Positions 16,267 to 25,027 of a DNA stretch of 64,000 bases are shown in pieces. Below the pieces are notes generated by a model that was given only the letters and a program-made list of their open reading frames with translations, searched no databases and was not told the origin of the DNA. Each line of letters opens with the position of its first letter. Position 1 is the first letter of the stretch. Source of the stretch: Bacilliculturomica massiliensis. Lineage in GTDB: Bacteria > Bacillota > Clostridia > Peptostreptococcales > Anaerovoracaceae. The stretch is taken from contig NZ_LR027603.1 of the NCBI RefSeq assembly GCF_900605495.1, positions 745,997-809,996 of the forward strand, given 5' to 3'. Position numbers and translations under genes: made by a program.

Positions 16267-17361
16267 ATGAGCTGGAAAGAAGATCTATTAGAAAACGTAG
16301 CCGACGGCAGGGGACTTTCGGATTTTGTTCCGGACCTGAAAGAGGCTGAACTGGGGGAGATCGACAGGCTGTTGGAGACCTTTCCGATGTCGGTCCCCAG
16401 ATACTATCTGTCGCTGATCGACTGGAAAGACCAGGCGGACCCCATCCGCCGAATGAGCATACCTTCCCTGGGCGAATTCGATCTGGCGGGAGAGGCCGAC
16501 ACCAGCGGGGAACAGGACAACACGGTGATCACGGGCATGCAGCACAAATATCCGCAGACGGTCCTGATCCTGTCCACAAACCGCTGCGCCATGTATTGCA
16601 GATACTGTTTCCGCAAGCGCATGGTGGGTTCTGTGGATCAGGAGGTGGCCAGAGATCTGGACGGGATCTTCCGATATATCAGAGAGCATGAGGAAGTGAC
16701 TAACGTGCTGGTTTCAGGCGGCGATTCGCTGCTCAATTCCAACGAAACGATCCGGACCTACCTGGAAAACCTCTCCGGGGTGGACCATCTGGATCTCATC
16801 CGTTTCGGCACGAAGATCCCCGTGGTGTTTCCGCAGAGGATCACAGAGGATCGGGAATTTCAGGAACTCATGGGTTTTTACGCGAAGAGGAAACAGATCT
16901 ATGTCATCGTCCAGTTTAATCATTTGGCGGAGCTGACGCCGGAGGCGGAGGCGGCGATGAGAACGCTGCAGACGATGGGGATCTGCGTCAAAAACCAGAC
17001 CGTTCTTCTGAGGGGCGTCAATGATGATCCGCGGACGCTGGGCGCTCTGCTGCGCCGTCTGTCCGCTATGGGAGTGGCTCCGTATTATGTCTTTCAGTGC
17101 AGGCCGGTCACCGGGGTGAAAAATGAATTTCAGGTGCCGATCCTGGAGGGCAGCCGCATTGTGGAGCAGGCGAAGGCAATGCAGAACGGACAGGGGAAAT
17201 GCTTCCGTTACGCGCTTTCAAACCGCAGGGGAAAGATCGAGATCCTTGGAACGGCAGAGGATGGGACCGGATATTTTAAATTCCATCAGGCCAAGGATCC
17301 GGCGCAGATCGGAACCATATTCACGCGGAAACTGAAGCCGGAGGACTGCTGGATCGATTAG
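16267..17361 (+). CDS. KamA-family radical SAM aminomutase, substrate probably not lysine
   Basis: About 364 residues. The radical SAM cluster is CAMYCRYCFRKRMVG (about residue 107). The family blocks ITGMQHKYPQTVL, VLVSGGDSLL and VQFNHLAELTPEA follow. The C-terminus holds GQGKCFRYALSNRRGKIEILG, whose GQGK lysine aligns with the PLP-binding lysine of lysine 2,3-aminomutase. The two aspartates that bind the lysine epsilon-amino group are absent: the CDLS motif reads QCRPVTG, and the VDAPGGGGK segment reads KAMQNGQGK. This fits a glutamate-type or other aminomutase better. Start 16267 follows GAGGGGGG. No lysine-fermentation genes are adjacent. Confidence 0.8.
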   Translation: MSWKEDLLENVADGRGLSDFVPDLKEAELGEIDRLLETFPMSVPRYYLSLIDWKDQADPIRRMSIPSLGEFDLAGEADTSGEQDNTVITGMQHKYPQTVLILSTNRCAMYCRYCFRKRMVGSVDQEVARDLDGIFRYIREHEEVTNVLVSGGDSLLNSNETIRTYLENLSGVDHLDLIRFGTKIPVVFPQRITEDREFQELMGFYAKRKQIYVIVQFNHLAELTPEAEAAMRTLQTMGICVKNQTVLLRGVNDDPRTLGALLRRLSAMGVAPYYVFQCRPVTGVKNEFQVPILEGSRIVEQAKAMQNGQGKCFRYALSNRRGKIEILGTAEDGTGYFKFHQAKDPAQIGTIFTRKLKPEDCWID

Positions 17362-17428
17362 CGGACCCTCTCCGTTTACATTTACGTTACAATCCCTTTA
17401 CATAATACATTTTGCCGTCGAAATAAGT

Positions 17429-17434
17429 TATAAT
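17429..17434 (+). promoter_or_regulatory. -10 element upstream of the amidase gene
   Basis: Perfect TATAAT without a good -35 at normal distance; weak call. Confidence 0.4.
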
Positions 17435-17477
17435 AGACGGGCGAGATTGCAGAAAAATGGAGAAAAAGGGGAGTAAC

Positions 17478-18962
17478 ATGATGAGAGGACTGCGCGTTTT
17501 GCTGTTCATCCTTGCAGTGATGATCGCCATGACAGGGGCGGCGTTCGCAGCTGTGGATCCGGTGACGATGAAACTGGACGGAAAAGTGATAGAGACGGAG
17601 GTGCCGCCGACGATCATATCGGGGCGCACGATGGTTCCGGCGAAATTTTTGTTTGAATCCATGGGCGGAACCGTGGAGTGGCTGGAAGCTGCCCGTCAGG
17701 TAAAGATCGGTTATGACGGCACGGAGGTGCTTCTCACCATCGATTCGAAGACGGCGCTGGTCAATGGCAATGAGATAAAAATGGACGTGGCTCCCACTAT
17801 CGTCAGCCGCCGCACGCTGATACCGGCGGCGCTGGTGGCGGAACAGCTGGGATGCAAGGTCAATTGGATCAATGAGACGAGGGTGGTGGAGATCTTCACG
17901 CCCGACAAGACCGAAAAGGCCCTCATTACGGGTATTGAAACAGAAGAGACAAGCAACGGTACATACCGCGTCATCATTGAGGCGGACAGAGAGCTTTCTG
18001 CATATAAGGATTCACTGTACGATTCCCCTGACCGTTTCGTTCTGGATATCAGCGGCGCGAAGCTGGATCAGGCGCTGATCCCCGAGGGGATGACAGAAGG
18101 CAGCATCGAGGCGGGCAACGAGATGTTCGACAAGGTGCGTTTTTCGCAGTTTGAGGCGGCCACCGTGCGTGTGGTGGTGGATCTCACCGGTAAGGCGGAG
18201 GGAGAGGTGAGTTTGTCGGCTGACAATACGTCTCTTTACATCGATCTGAAGGAAAGCGAGGACAGCGGAAGCGGGCCGTCCGGAAACGGAAGCACGCCGG
18301 GAGACGTGGGAAATAACGGCAGTCCGGCGGACCTGGCGGGGACGGATATTCCCATGCTGGCGGCTTCCATGCAGGACAAGCTTATCGTCATCGACCCGGG
18401 CCACGGAGGAAGCGATCCCGGTTCTCAGGGAAAAGACAGCAGCGGGAATGTGCTCCAGAATGAGAAAGATCTGAATTTGACCATTGCGCTGCGGCTGAAC
18501 GAGCTTCTGCAGGCCGCGGGGGCGAAGACCTACATGCTGCGCTCCGACGATTCGACCATGGCGCTCTACGACAGACCGGCCAAGGCCAACGAGCTGGGGG
18601 CGGATCTGTATGTAGCGGTCCACAACAACTCCAATGAGAGTTCCACGCCCAACGGAACTGAAGTTCATTACTATAACAAAAATATGGACAGAGACTACGG
18701 TTATGTGAGCAAGGACATCGCAGACAGCGTGCATCAGGAGATCATCGCCACCATCGGGCTGAAGGACAGAGGCGTGAAAAGCAGCCCGTCTCTGGCCGTG
18801 CTGAACAGATCGGTCATGCCGGCGATCATCATTGAGGGAGCGTTCCTTTCCAATCCGACGGAGCTTGTGTATATGATGACGGATCAGTTTAAAGAAGCTT
18901 ACGCAGTGGGCGCCGCCAGAGGCATCATCAAGGGGCTGAACGCCAGCGCGGAAGCGTTTTAG
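17478..18962 (+). CDS. N-acetylmuramoyl-L-alanine amidase with stalk-protein and AMIN domains
   Basis: About 494-residue exported cell-wall hydrolase. Signal peptide at residues 1-28 (ends AAFAA). A copper-amine-oxidase-N/stalk domain (about 30-140) carries the paired ISGRTMVPAKFLFESMGG and VSRRTLIPAALVAEQLG motifs. An AMIN-type domain follows (about 150-260), then a Ser/Gly linker, then a zinc Amidase_3 domain (about 300-494). Zinc ligands and catalytic Glu are visible: His in IDPGHGGSDPG, Glu in NEKDLNL, His in VAVHNNSNES, Glu in IIIEGAFLSN. It cleaves the bond between MurNAc and L-Ala. The ATG at 17478 follows GGGGAG; a start at 17457 is less likely. Confidence 0.92.
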   Translation: MMRGLRVLLFILAVMIAMTGAAFAAVDPVTMKLDGKVIETEVPPTIISGRTMVPAKFLFESMGGTVEWLEAARQVKIGYDGTEVLLTIDSKTALVNGNEIKMDVAPTIVSRRTLIPAALVAEQLGCKVNWINETRVVEIFTPDKTEKALITGIETEETSNGTYRVIIEADRELSAYKDSLYDSPDRFVLDISGAKLDQALIPEGMTEGSIEAGNEMFDKVRFSQFEAATVRVVVDLTGKAEGEVSLSADNTSLYIDLKESEDSGSGPSGNGSTPGDVGNNGSPADLAGTDIPMLAASMQDKLIVIDPGHGGSDPGSQGKDSSGNVLQNEKDLNLTIALRLNELLQAAGAKTYMLRSDDSTMALYDRPAKANELGADLYVAVHNNSNESSTPNGTEVHYYNKNMDRDYGYVSKDIADSVHQEIIATIGLKDRGVKSSPSLAVLNRSVMPAIIIEGAFLSNPTELVYMMTDQFKEAYAVGAARGIIKGLNASAEAF

Positions 18963-19027
18963 CATCCCCGGGACCGGACCTTGAAGAGGATGAAAATACT
19001 GGAATGAACAGCCCGTGGAGGTAAGGA

Positions 19028-19333
19028 ATGGACACAACGCTGCTTTTGTATATTGGAATCATGGCGGCTGGAATTTTGATCGGATCGAGGACCATGTCCC
19101 CGGAAAAAGAGTATAAATGGCTGGGCCGGCTGCAGTTTCTGGCGCTGATGGTTCTCATCACAGCGCTGGGGATCAGGATCGGCGCAGATGACAAGGTCGT
19201 TTCTTCGTTAAAGGAGATCGGCCTTTCGGCTTTTGTTATAACGATTTTCACTCTGGCAGGCTCTGTGCTGTGCCTCTGGCTGGTGAGAAAGTGGATGGGA
19301 CTGGACAGGGAAGGGGTGAAAAAAGATGACTAG
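19028..19333 (+). CDS. LysO lysine exporter, N-terminal subunit
   Basis: About 101 residues with three hydrophobic helices (LLLYIGIMAAGILIG, WLGRLQFLALMVLITALGIRIG, GLSAFVITIFTLAGSVLCLWL). It corresponds to the N-terminal third of the single-chain exporter LysO (YbjE, DUF340), which expels lysine and its toxic analogues. Here the family is coded by two genes. Its 3' end overlaps the next gene by 8 bp. A GTGGAGGTAAGG ribosome site is present. Confidence 0.82.
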   Translation: MDTTLLLYIGIMAAGILIGSRTMSPEKEYKWLGRLQFLALMVLITALGIRIGADDKVVSSLKEIGLSAFVITIFTLAGSVLCLWLVRKWMGLDREGVKKDD

Positions 19334-19919
19334 ATCCATAGTGGCCGCCGTAACGGCGGGAATACTGGCCGGATACTTCATCGCGCCGGAAGCCCTGGTC
19401 CGCTCCTGCGGCGCTCTGATCACAGGGGGGCTGTGTCTGCTTCTGTTTTTGGTGGGTCTGGACATTGGACGGCAGGGGACGATCCTGGAGGACATCAAAA
19501 AGGTGGGATTCCGGGTCCTGCTTTTCCCTGTGGCCGTGATCGTGGGTACGCTGGTGTTTGCGGCGGCGTCCTCCCTGCTGCTGCCGCTCTCTCCGCGGGA
19601 GACCATGGCGGTGGCTTCCGGACTGGGCTGGTATTCGCTGGCGCCGATGCTTTTGGCGGAGTATTCCGCTTCGCTTTCCGCCATGTCCTTCTTGTCCAAC
19701 GTCATGAGAGAGGTGCTGTCCATCGTGCTGATCCCATTTGTGGCGAAGTACATCGGCCACACGGAATGCATCGCGCTGCCCGCGGCGGCGGCCATGGACA
19801 CAACGCTGCCCATCGTGGTGGGGGCCACCAGCGACCGCATCGCCATCTATTCCATTACATCGGGAGTGGTCCTCAGCTTTGCGGTGCCGGTCCTGGTGCC
19901 GCTGGTCATGGAGCTGTGA
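19326..19919 (+). CDS. LysO lysine exporter, C-terminal subunit
   Basis: About 197 residues and about six helices, matching the C-terminal part of LysO: CLLLFLVGLDIGRQG, then VASGLGWYSLAPMLLAEYSASLSAMSFLSNVMREVLSI and AAMDTTLPIVVGATSD. The SNVMRE and MDTTLP segments are family-specific. Together with the preceding gene it rebuilds a full exporter, so the split is ancestral in clostridia rather than damage. The ribosome site GGGAAGGGG lies inside the first gene. Confidence 0.85.
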   Translation: MTRSIVAAVTAGILAGYFIAPEALVRSCGALITGGLCLLLFLVGLDIGRQGTILEDIKKVGFRVLLFPVAVIVGTLVFAAASSLLLPLSPRETMAVASGLGWYSLAPMLLAEYSASLSAMSFLSNVMREVLSIVLIPFVAKYIGHTECIALPAAAAMDTTLPIVVGATSDRIAIYSITSGVVLSFAVPVLVPLVMEL

Positions 19920-19967
19920 GGACAGAAAACAGGCAGACAAATTGGAAGTTTGAGGAGGAAAAAATTA

Positions 19968-20573
19968 ATGAAATTGTTTTTATGCTCACACTTTTCTAGT
20001 GTAGGAAATTTAATTAAAGAAGATATTGAAAATAAGAAAATTGCATTTATAACAACCGCCTCTATTCATGAAGGGTACACTGGATATGTAGGTTCTGCCA
20101 GAAAGCTATTTAAGAAAATGGGTGCTGTCCTGAAAGAAATTGACATTTCCACAGAAGAATACACAACAATAAAATCACTCTTCAAAGATGCGGATGTAAT
20201 ATACTTTACTGGTGGAAATTCGTTTTTTCTTATCGACCAATTACGAAAAACGGGTGCCGATAAATTGTTGATGGAAGAGTTGGAGAAAGGAAAATTGATG
20301 ATTGGTGAATCGGCAGGAGCGATTGTGTGTTCGCCAACCATTTCGTATATTGAACAAATGGATAAAAAACCAGAGGATTATTCCCAAAAAGATGATATAG
20401 GATTGAACCTGATTGATTTCTATATTCTGCCTCATTATCTCACAGCACCGTTTAAGAAAATTACAGCCAGGATTTTTGACGATTATTCTGATTTGAAAAT
20501 TTGTCCGATTAACAACAAACAAGGAGTTATTATTGATAAACAGTTATCAAAGGTGGTCGGTTGTGATTCATAA
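19968..20573 (+). CDS. peptidase S51 (peptidase E-like) protein, AT-rich import
   Basis: About 201 residues of the class I glutamine-amidotransferase-like S51 fold. The nucleophile elbow GESAGAIVCSPT (Ser about 107) and the preceding DVIYFTGGNSFFLIDQLR strand are intact; DFYILPHYL follows. S51 enzymes such as PepE cleave Asp-Xaa dipeptides; this clostridial branch is uncharacterised. Base composition is sharply AT-rich compared with the GC-rich neighbours, which points to horizontal transfer. A GAGGAGG site lies 9 nt before the ATG. It lies just after lysO but has a different composition, so operon membership is doubtful. Confidence 0.82.
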   Translation: MKLFLCSHFSSVGNLIKEDIENKKIAFITTASIHEGYTGYVGSARKLFKKMGAVLKEIDISTEEYTTIKSLFKDADVIYFTGGNSFFLIDQLRKTGADKLLMEELEKGKLMIGESAGAIVCSPTISYIEQMDKKPEDYSQKDDIGLNLIDFYILPHYLTAPFKKITARIFDDYSDLKICPINNKQGVIIDKQLSKVVGCDS

Positions 20574-20696
20574 AAATTATCATTGAATCGGAAACAACCA
20601 TGCCGTGTGATTATTTGCAAGAACCATTTTTGGTTCTGATCGGTCAATTCCAGTTTTGCGGGATCGCTGCACAGAATAAAATTGAAGAGATATTAA

Positions 20697-20736
20697 AAAG
20701 CTTTGGAGGAATCTCGTCCCCCAAAGCTTTGCTGTT
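20697..20736 (+). terminator. terminator between the S51 gene and lexA
   Basis: Perfect 10-bp stem AAAGCTTTGG/CCAAAGCTTT (20697-20706, 20721-20730), followed by a weak T-tail. The convergent position suits either direction. Confidence 0.65.
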
Positions 20737-20859
20737 TATTCGCGAACCTTGCCGGTTTCATGGCCTGTAGAGTTTCAAGTTCCAAGCGTGGAACGGCCGT
20801 TTCCCGCGGGAAGCAGTTCAAGGCGCGGCAGGTTTTCACATTTTAAGTTTTATGAATGA

Positions 20860-21558
20860 TCAATGAAAATACCGGAACACGCCTTTTACCAGACCGAGGA
20901 TCTTCACATCCTTGACCAGGATCGGGCTCATGGCGCTGTTCTCCGGCTGAAGACGGATGTGGCCTTTTTCCTTATAAAAGGTTTTGACCGTGGCTTCGCT
21001 CTCGAAGCCGTCGATCATGGCCACAACGATGTCGCCGTTGTTGGCCGTGTTCTGCTGCTGTACCAATATGTAATCGCCGTCGAAAATACCGGCTTCGATC
21101 ATGCTGTCGCCGTGAACGGTGAGCATGAAATTGGTTCCTCTGGACAGGTAACGGGACGGCACGGGGAAGGAATCCTCCACGTTCTGTTCCGCCAGGATCG
21201 GCGTGCCGGCGGCAATGCGTCCGATGACGGGAATATCCACCACGTCGGTCCGCTCCGCGTTGGCGGCGGCCCGCAGCTGTCCTCCATCGGGATCAGGGCC
21301 GGGCGCTGAGACCGCAGGGGTCTGCCGGTCTCCTTCCTGTGTATCGTTATAGAGGATCTCGATGGCTCTGGGCTTGGCCGGATCTTTGCGGATGTAGCCC
21401 TTTCGCTCCAGATTGGCCAGATCCTTGTGGGCGGTGGATGTGGATTTGATGCCGAGGGACTGGCACATCTCCCGTACGGTGGGCGGATAGCCTTTTTTCT
21501 GGATCTCTGATTTCATGTATGCCAGTATTCTTTTTTCGCGGTCTTTCAGCTGGTCCAT
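20860..21558 (-). CDS. lexA: LexA repressor
   Basis: 232 residues; SOS repressor and autoprotease. N-terminal winged helix: LKDREKRILAYMKSEIQKKGYPPTVREMCQSLGIKS with recognition helix STSTAHKDLANLERKGYI. The cleavage site Ala-Gly is in GRIAAGTPIL, the catalytic Ser in VHGDSMIEAGI and the Lys in FESEATVKTF. The linker between the domains is about 30 residues longer than usual and rich in Pro, Gly and Gln. The start at 21558 has AAGGAGG upstream; the frame is open further upstream but without family similarity. It is transcribed divergently from infC and a LexA box lies between them, so it probably represses itself. Confidence 0.93.
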   Translation of the reverse strand: MDQLKDREKRILAYMKSEIQKKGYPPTVREMCQSLGIKSTSTAHKDLANLERKGYIRKDPAKPRAIEILYNDTQEGDRQTPAVSAPGPDPDGGQLRAAANAERTDVVDIPVIGRIAAGTPILAEQNVEDSFPVPSRYLSRGTNFMLTVHGDSMIEAGIFDGDYILVQQQNTANNGDIVVAMIDGFESEATVKTFYKEKGHIRLQPENSAMSPILVKDVKILGLVKGVFRYFH

Positions 21559-21738
21559 TCGTTCCTCCTTAAAAAGTTCACGCGCTTTTCTGCAGTGTGT
21601 TACGGCCTGACAGATACGTCCGCCGTCCCGCCGGCATTCGGCGGCTGATCTCTCCTGAAGGGAGGACCGGCGCAGATGGACCGGGGAAAAGGCGTATGAT
21701 TTGAGTAATATTAGAATAACATAAAAAGAACAAAATGT

Positions 21739-21750
21739 AAACACATGTTC
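21739..21750 (-). promoter_or_regulatory. LexA (SOS) box
   Basis: On the minus strand GAACATGTGTTT, one mismatch from the Gram-positive GAAC-N4-GTTC/T consensus. A second overlapping dyad TGTTCT-GAGC-AGAACA is adjacent. It lies between lexA and infC. Confidence 0.72.
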
Positions 21751-21770
21751 TGAGCAGAACAAGAAAGTGC

Positions 21771-21799
21771 TTGACATGGCCGACTGAAGGTGGTAATGT
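21771..21799 (+). promoter_or_regulatory. promoter of infC-rpmI-rplT
   Basis: Perfect TTGACA (21771-21776), 17-bp spacer, TAATGT (21794-21799). It gives a leader of about 140 nt, which holds the L20-type element. Confidence 0.68.
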
Positions 21800-21805
21800 A
21801 TTTCA

Positions 21806-21922
21806 AGTAGGAAGAAGAAGTTTCCGCTTCTCACCTTACAGCGCAGGCTCGTAAGGTCAATGATGAAAGAACAGCCGGACAGGCGTTTTTTTGAGGCGGA
21901 TACTTGTGTAATCCGCCTTTTT
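21806..21922 (+). ncRNA. ribosomal protein L20-type leader with attenuator hairpin
   Basis: The leader of the infC operon has the layout of the Firmicutes L20 leader: an AGAAG/CTTCT hairpin, a CACCTTAC...GTAAGGT long-range pairing, then a terminator-like stem AGGCGGAT/ATCCGCCT (21894-21901, 21911-21918) followed by TTTT. L20 binding to such leaders causes premature termination. Family membership is from memory of layout, not a model search. Confidence 0.72.
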
Positions 21923-21946
21923 AAATGCAGTAGGAGGTGCAAAACA

Positions 21947-22468
21947 ATTAGCAAGGATAATCTGATCAACGAAGAAATTCGTGCAAGGGAAGTTAGATTG
22001 ATCGCGAGCGACGGTACACAGCTGGGTGTCGTCAGTATTGAAGAAGCCATGGAAAAAGCAAACGAGGCCAAGCTGGACCTGGTAAATATCTCGCCCAACG
22101 CCAAGCCGCCCGTGTGCAAGCTTCTCGATTATGGGAAGTACCGCTACGAGCAGCAGAAGAAGGAAAAAGAGGCGAAGAAAAAGCAGAAGAGCTATCAGGT
22201 CAAGGAAGTGCGCCTCGGTATCTTTACGGAAGAACACGACCTCACCGTGAAAGCGAACAATGCGATCAAATTCCTGAAAAGCGGTGATAAGGTTAAAGTC
22301 AGTCTTCGTTTTCGCGGAAGAGAGATGGGTCACATCGCTCAGGGACAGAAGACGATGGAACGTTTTGCAGAATTGGCTGCGGAAGCCGGAACTCCGGAAA
22401 AAAGACCGGAGATGGAAGGCAGAAGCCTGTCTATGATATTAACCCCTAAAGCTGAAAAACAGTCATAA
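21947..22468 (+). CDS. infC: translation initiation factor IF-3, ATT start
   Basis: About 173 residues. It starts (M)[22 protein letters not shown] and holds the usual KARE-type linker helices and the C-terminal [40 protein letters not shown] domain. No ATG or GTG fits the known N-terminus. An ATT codon sits 9 nt after a perfect AGGAGG (21932-21937), matching the AUU start known for infC in E. coli and bacilli. That rare start lets IF-3 control its own synthesis. It is the first gene of the infC-rpmI-rplT operon under the L20 leader. Confidence 0.93.
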   Translation: MSKDNLINEEIRAREVRLIASDGTQLGVVSIEEAMEKANEAKLDLVNISPNAKPPVCKLLDYGKYRYEQQKKEKEAKKKQKSYQVKEVRLGIFTEEHDLTVKANNAIKFLKSGDKVKVSLRFRGREMGHIAQGQKTMERFAELAAEAGTPEKRPEMEGRSLSMILTPKAEKQS

Positions 22469-22488
22469 AAAACAGGAGGAAAAACGCA

Positions 22489-22683
22489 ATGGCAAAGATG
22501 AAGTCCCACAGGGGAGCAATGAAGAGATTTAAAATTACCGGAACCGGCAAAGTAGCAAGACATAAAGCTTACAAAAGCCACATTCTTACTAAGAAAAGCA
22601 CGAAGAGAAAAAGAGGGCTGAGAAAGTCCACTATTCTTGGAAGCGCGGACCACAAGAGAATCAAGTCCGTATTGAACGTGTAG
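22489..22683 (+). CDS. rpmI: 50S ribosomal protein L35
   Basis: 64 residues, very basic, with the L35 signature [35 protein letters not shown]. An AGGAGG site is present. It lies between infC and rplT, the conserved order. Confidence 0.97.
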   Translation: MAKMKSHRGAMKRFKITGTGKVARHKAYKSHILTKKSTKRKRGLRKSTILGSADHKRIKSVLNV

Positions 22684-22705
22684 AAAATTCAGGAGGTAAG
22701 GAAAA

Positions 22706-23062
22706 ATGGCAAGAGTTAAAAAAGCAATCAACGCAAAGAAAAAACATAAGAAAGTATTAAAGCTGGCTAAGGGATTTTACGGTGCGAAGAGCAAGATCTT
22801 CAGAGCGGCCAATCCGGCTGTCATGAGATCCCTGCGTTCCGCATACGTGGGCAGAAAGAACAAGAAGAGAGAGTACAGAAGACTCTGGATCGCAAGAATC
22901 AACGCTGCGGCCAGAATGAACGGACTCTCCTACAGCAAGCTGATGAACGGGCTGAAGGTCTCCGGCATCGAGATCAACAGAAAGATGCTGTCCGAGATGG
23001 CTATCTACGATCCCGCAGGCTTTGCGAAGCTGGCTGAGACGGCGAAAGCAGCTGCGAAATAG
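22706..23062 (+). CDS. rplT: 50S ribosomal protein L20
   Basis: 118 residues with the L20 signature [69 protein letters not shown]. It binds 23S rRNA early in 50S assembly and is the likely feedback regulator acting on the leader at 21806-21922. Last gene of its operon. Confidence 0.97.
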   Translation: MARVKKAINAKKKHKKVLKLAKGFYGAKSKIFRAANPAVMRSLRSAYVGRKNKKREYRRLWIARINAAARMNGLSYSKLMNGLKVSGIEINRKMLSEMAIYDPAGFAKLAETAKAAAK

Positions 23063-23126
23063 ACTGCAGGCAGAGATGCTTGGCAGGGGATCCGCGTGAA
23101 AACGGTTCTGAGAGACCGTGGGCGGA

Positions 23127-23194
23127 TTCGACATTAAAAAGAAGGCTTCGACAAGCCCTTTTGACAAAAATACCCCCCTTCTTACGTCTATAAT
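23127..23194 (+). promoter_or_regulatory. Spo0A-type spoIIG promoter with 22-bp spacer
   Basis: TTGACA (23161-23166) and TATAAT (23189-23194) are both perfect but 22 bp apart. That is the unusual spacing known for the B. subtilis spoIIG promoter, which needs Spo0A~P. Two perfect 0A boxes (TGTCGAA on the minus strand) lie at 23127-23133 and 23147-23153, 20 bp apart, and a near match overlaps the -35. A short AAGGCTT/AAGCC hairpin in the same stretch may also end the rplT transcript. Confidence 0.87.
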
Positions 23195-23223
23195 TACTTA
23201 TAGAGCGGGAGGGGGTTTTTTAT

Positions 23224-24138
23224 GTGGTAATTTACGGGGAATATCTGTTTCTGGAGAATCTGGCGACAGGGCTGATGATCCTGCATCTGACCCAGGTGTT
23301 TTCAGGCGTCCGGGCCGCCCGGCTGCGGCTGGGCCTGGGCGGAGCGTGCTGCGGACTCTACGCCTTCCTGATCTTCGTGCCGATGCACGTGCTGCCGTCG
23401 CTGGCTTTAAAGCTGGCGTTTTCTTTTACGATCGTACTTCTGGTCTTCGGGCTGAAAAAACGCAGGGCGCTCTTAAAAATGGTGCTTCTTTTCTTTTTTG
23501 TCAGCTTTGCCATAGGAGGGATCACCATCGGGCTCATGTACGGGTTCGGCGTGACGGGGGTCAGCGCCAACGGCGCCTTCTACATGGGCGCCTCGGGCTA
23601 TCTGCTGGTGACCATGACGGCCGCGGCCGCGTATCTCATGCTGCGGCTGGTGGCGGATCTCATGAAGGGCAGGCGGATGGAAAACAGGACTACGGACCGC
23701 GTGAACGTTTATTTAAACGGCAGAAAGGCGGCGCTGCTGGGACTTCTGGATACGGGAAATTTTCTGTCGGACCCGGTGACGGGAAGGCCGGTGTGGCTCA
23801 TGGCGGAAAGCGTGCTGGGTGAATTGTTTTCATCGGAGACCGCGGCGATGCTGCGAATGGAAAGCGATCCCAAAAAGCTCATGACCATACTGGCAGACGG
23901 AGTTCTGTGCGGCAGGCTGCGCCTGATACCTTACAGCGCGGTGGGGACGGAAAAAGGAATGCTTCTCGGCGTGAGGCCGGACTACATAGAGATTATGAAA
24001 GAGGGGGAAATGGAAATGAGGGAGGACATTATTCTGGGGGTCTATCACGGCGGTTTCGGATGCGGCGCGTTGGGGGAGCCATACGGCATTCTGATGCACG
24101 CGGATCGGGCGAAAGGAGGACTGGTCTGCAATGATTAA
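23224..24138 (+). CDS. spoIIGA: sigma-E processing peptidase SpoIIGA
   Basis: About 304 residues. Five N-terminal membrane helices (residues about 8-155) are followed by an aspartic protease domain with the catalytic motif [17 protein letters not shown] (about 172-190). It sits in the septal membrane and removes the pro-sequence of sigma-E when signalled from the forespore. The start is a GTG (V after M in the family [13 protein letters not shown]) behind a GGAGGGGG site; the ATG two bases earlier leads to an immediate stop. It overlaps sigE by 8 bp, the normal arrangement. Confidence 0.93.
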   Translation: MVIYGEYLFLENLATGLMILHLTQVFSGVRAARLRLGLGGACCGLYAFLIFVPMHVLPSLALKLAFSFTIVLLVFGLKKRRALLKMVLLFFFVSFAIGGITIGLMYGFGVTGVSANGAFYMGASGYLLVTMTAAAAYLMLRLVADLMKGRRMENRTTDRVNVYLNGRKAALLGLLDTGNFLSDPVTGRPVWLMAESVLGELFSSETAAMLRMESDPKKLMTILADGVLCGRLRLIPYSAVGTEKGMLLGVRPDYIEIMKEGEMEMREDIILGVYHGGFGCGALGEPYGILMHADRAKGGLVCND

Positions 24139-24856
24139 AGAATTACGAAAAGCCATGAGCGCGCTGGTCCACAGGTGGATCTGGTTCCGCTTCCGAAAAA
24201 AGCCGAGACAGGTTTTTTACATAGGCGGCAGCGACGTGCTTCCGCCGCCGCTGTCGCTGGAAGAAGAGAGAGAGCTGCTGTCACAGCTGCCGGAGAACGG
24301 GGAGGCGGTGCGTACTGTTCTCATCGAGAGGAACCTGCGGCTGGTGGTCTATATCGCCAAGAAGTTCGAAAACGCAGGGGTCAACGTGGAAGACCTGATC
24401 TCCATAGGCACCATCGGACTGATCAAAGCGGTGAATACATTCAAGCCCGACCGAAACATCAAGCTGGCTACCTATGCTTCCCGCTGCATCGAAAATGAAA
24501 TACTCATGTATCTGCGCAGGAACAACAAAAACAGGTCCGAGGTATCTTTCGACGAACCCCTGAACGTGGACTGGGACGGAAATGAGCTGCTGCTGTCGGA
24601 CATTTTGGGCACGGACAACGATATCGTGTACAATCATATCGAGGAGGAAGTAAACCGCGGACTTTTGGGCTACGCGCTGCACCAGCTCTCGCCGAGAGAA
24701 CGGCAGATCATGGAGATGCGTTTCGGACTGAAAACAGGCCGGGAGATGACGCAGAAAGAAGTGGCGGACCGTCTGGGCATATCCCAGTCCTACATTTCCC
24801 GACTGGAAAAAAAGATCATAGTCAGACTGAGAAAAGAAATCAAGAAGCTGGGATGA
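24131..24856 (+). CDS. sigE: RNA polymerase sporulation factor sigma-E (pro-form)
   Basis: 241 residues. The N-terminal pro-sequence is amphipathic and basic up to the [14 protein letters not shown] segment, where the family is cleaved. Region 2 reads [63 protein letters not shown]. Region 4 ends with [23 protein letters not shown]. It directs mother-cell gene expression. Its start overlaps spoIIGA and it ends with a hairpin terminator, so sigG is not read from the same message. Confidence 0.96.
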   Translation: MIKELRKAMSALVHRWIWFRFRKKPRQVFYIGGSDVLPPPLSLEEERELLSQLPENGEAVRTVLIERNLRLVVYIAKKFENAGVNVEDLISIGTIGLIKAVNTFKPDRNIKLATYASRCIENEILMYLRRNNKNRSEVSFDEPLNVDWDGNELLLSDILGTDNDIVYNHIEEEVNRGLLGYALHQLSPRERQIMEMRFGLKTGREMTQKEVADRLGISQSYISRLEKKIIVRLRKEIKKLG

Positions 24857-24861
24857 AAGGG

Positions 24862-24894
24862 ACCGGAGTGCAGGGGCATTCCGGTTCTTATTTT
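24862..24894 (+). terminator. terminator after sigE
   Basis: 9-bp stem ACCGGAGTG/CATTCCGGT (one G-T pair; 24862-24870, 24877-24885), followed by TCTTATTTT. Confidence 0.75.
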
Positions 24895-24959
24895 GGGGAA
24901 CGATCATGGGCGGCAAAGCGCATGCGCCGCCGTTTTTTCTCCGCAGTCCTTTGCCGATG

Positions 24960-24989
24960 TTGTGCGGACGGCGGGCATTGGGTTATAAT
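24960..24989 (+). promoter_or_regulatory. promoter of the MBL-fold gene
   Basis: TTGTGC (24960-24965), 18-bp spacer, TATAAT (24984-24989). Confidence 0.6.
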
Positions 24990-25027
24990 AGGTTGACAGC
25001 GGTCTTTTTGGCAAAGGATAAAAAGCT

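Noticed and set aside
19028-19919. lysO broken by a frameshift
   Set aside because: Two complete genes with ribosome sites and an 8-bp overlap; two-gene LysO is known in clostridia.
21559-22119. Upstream extension of the lexA frame
   Set aside because: It would cross the LexA box and the infC promoter, and LexA proteins start at MDQLKDRE with a strong ribosome site.
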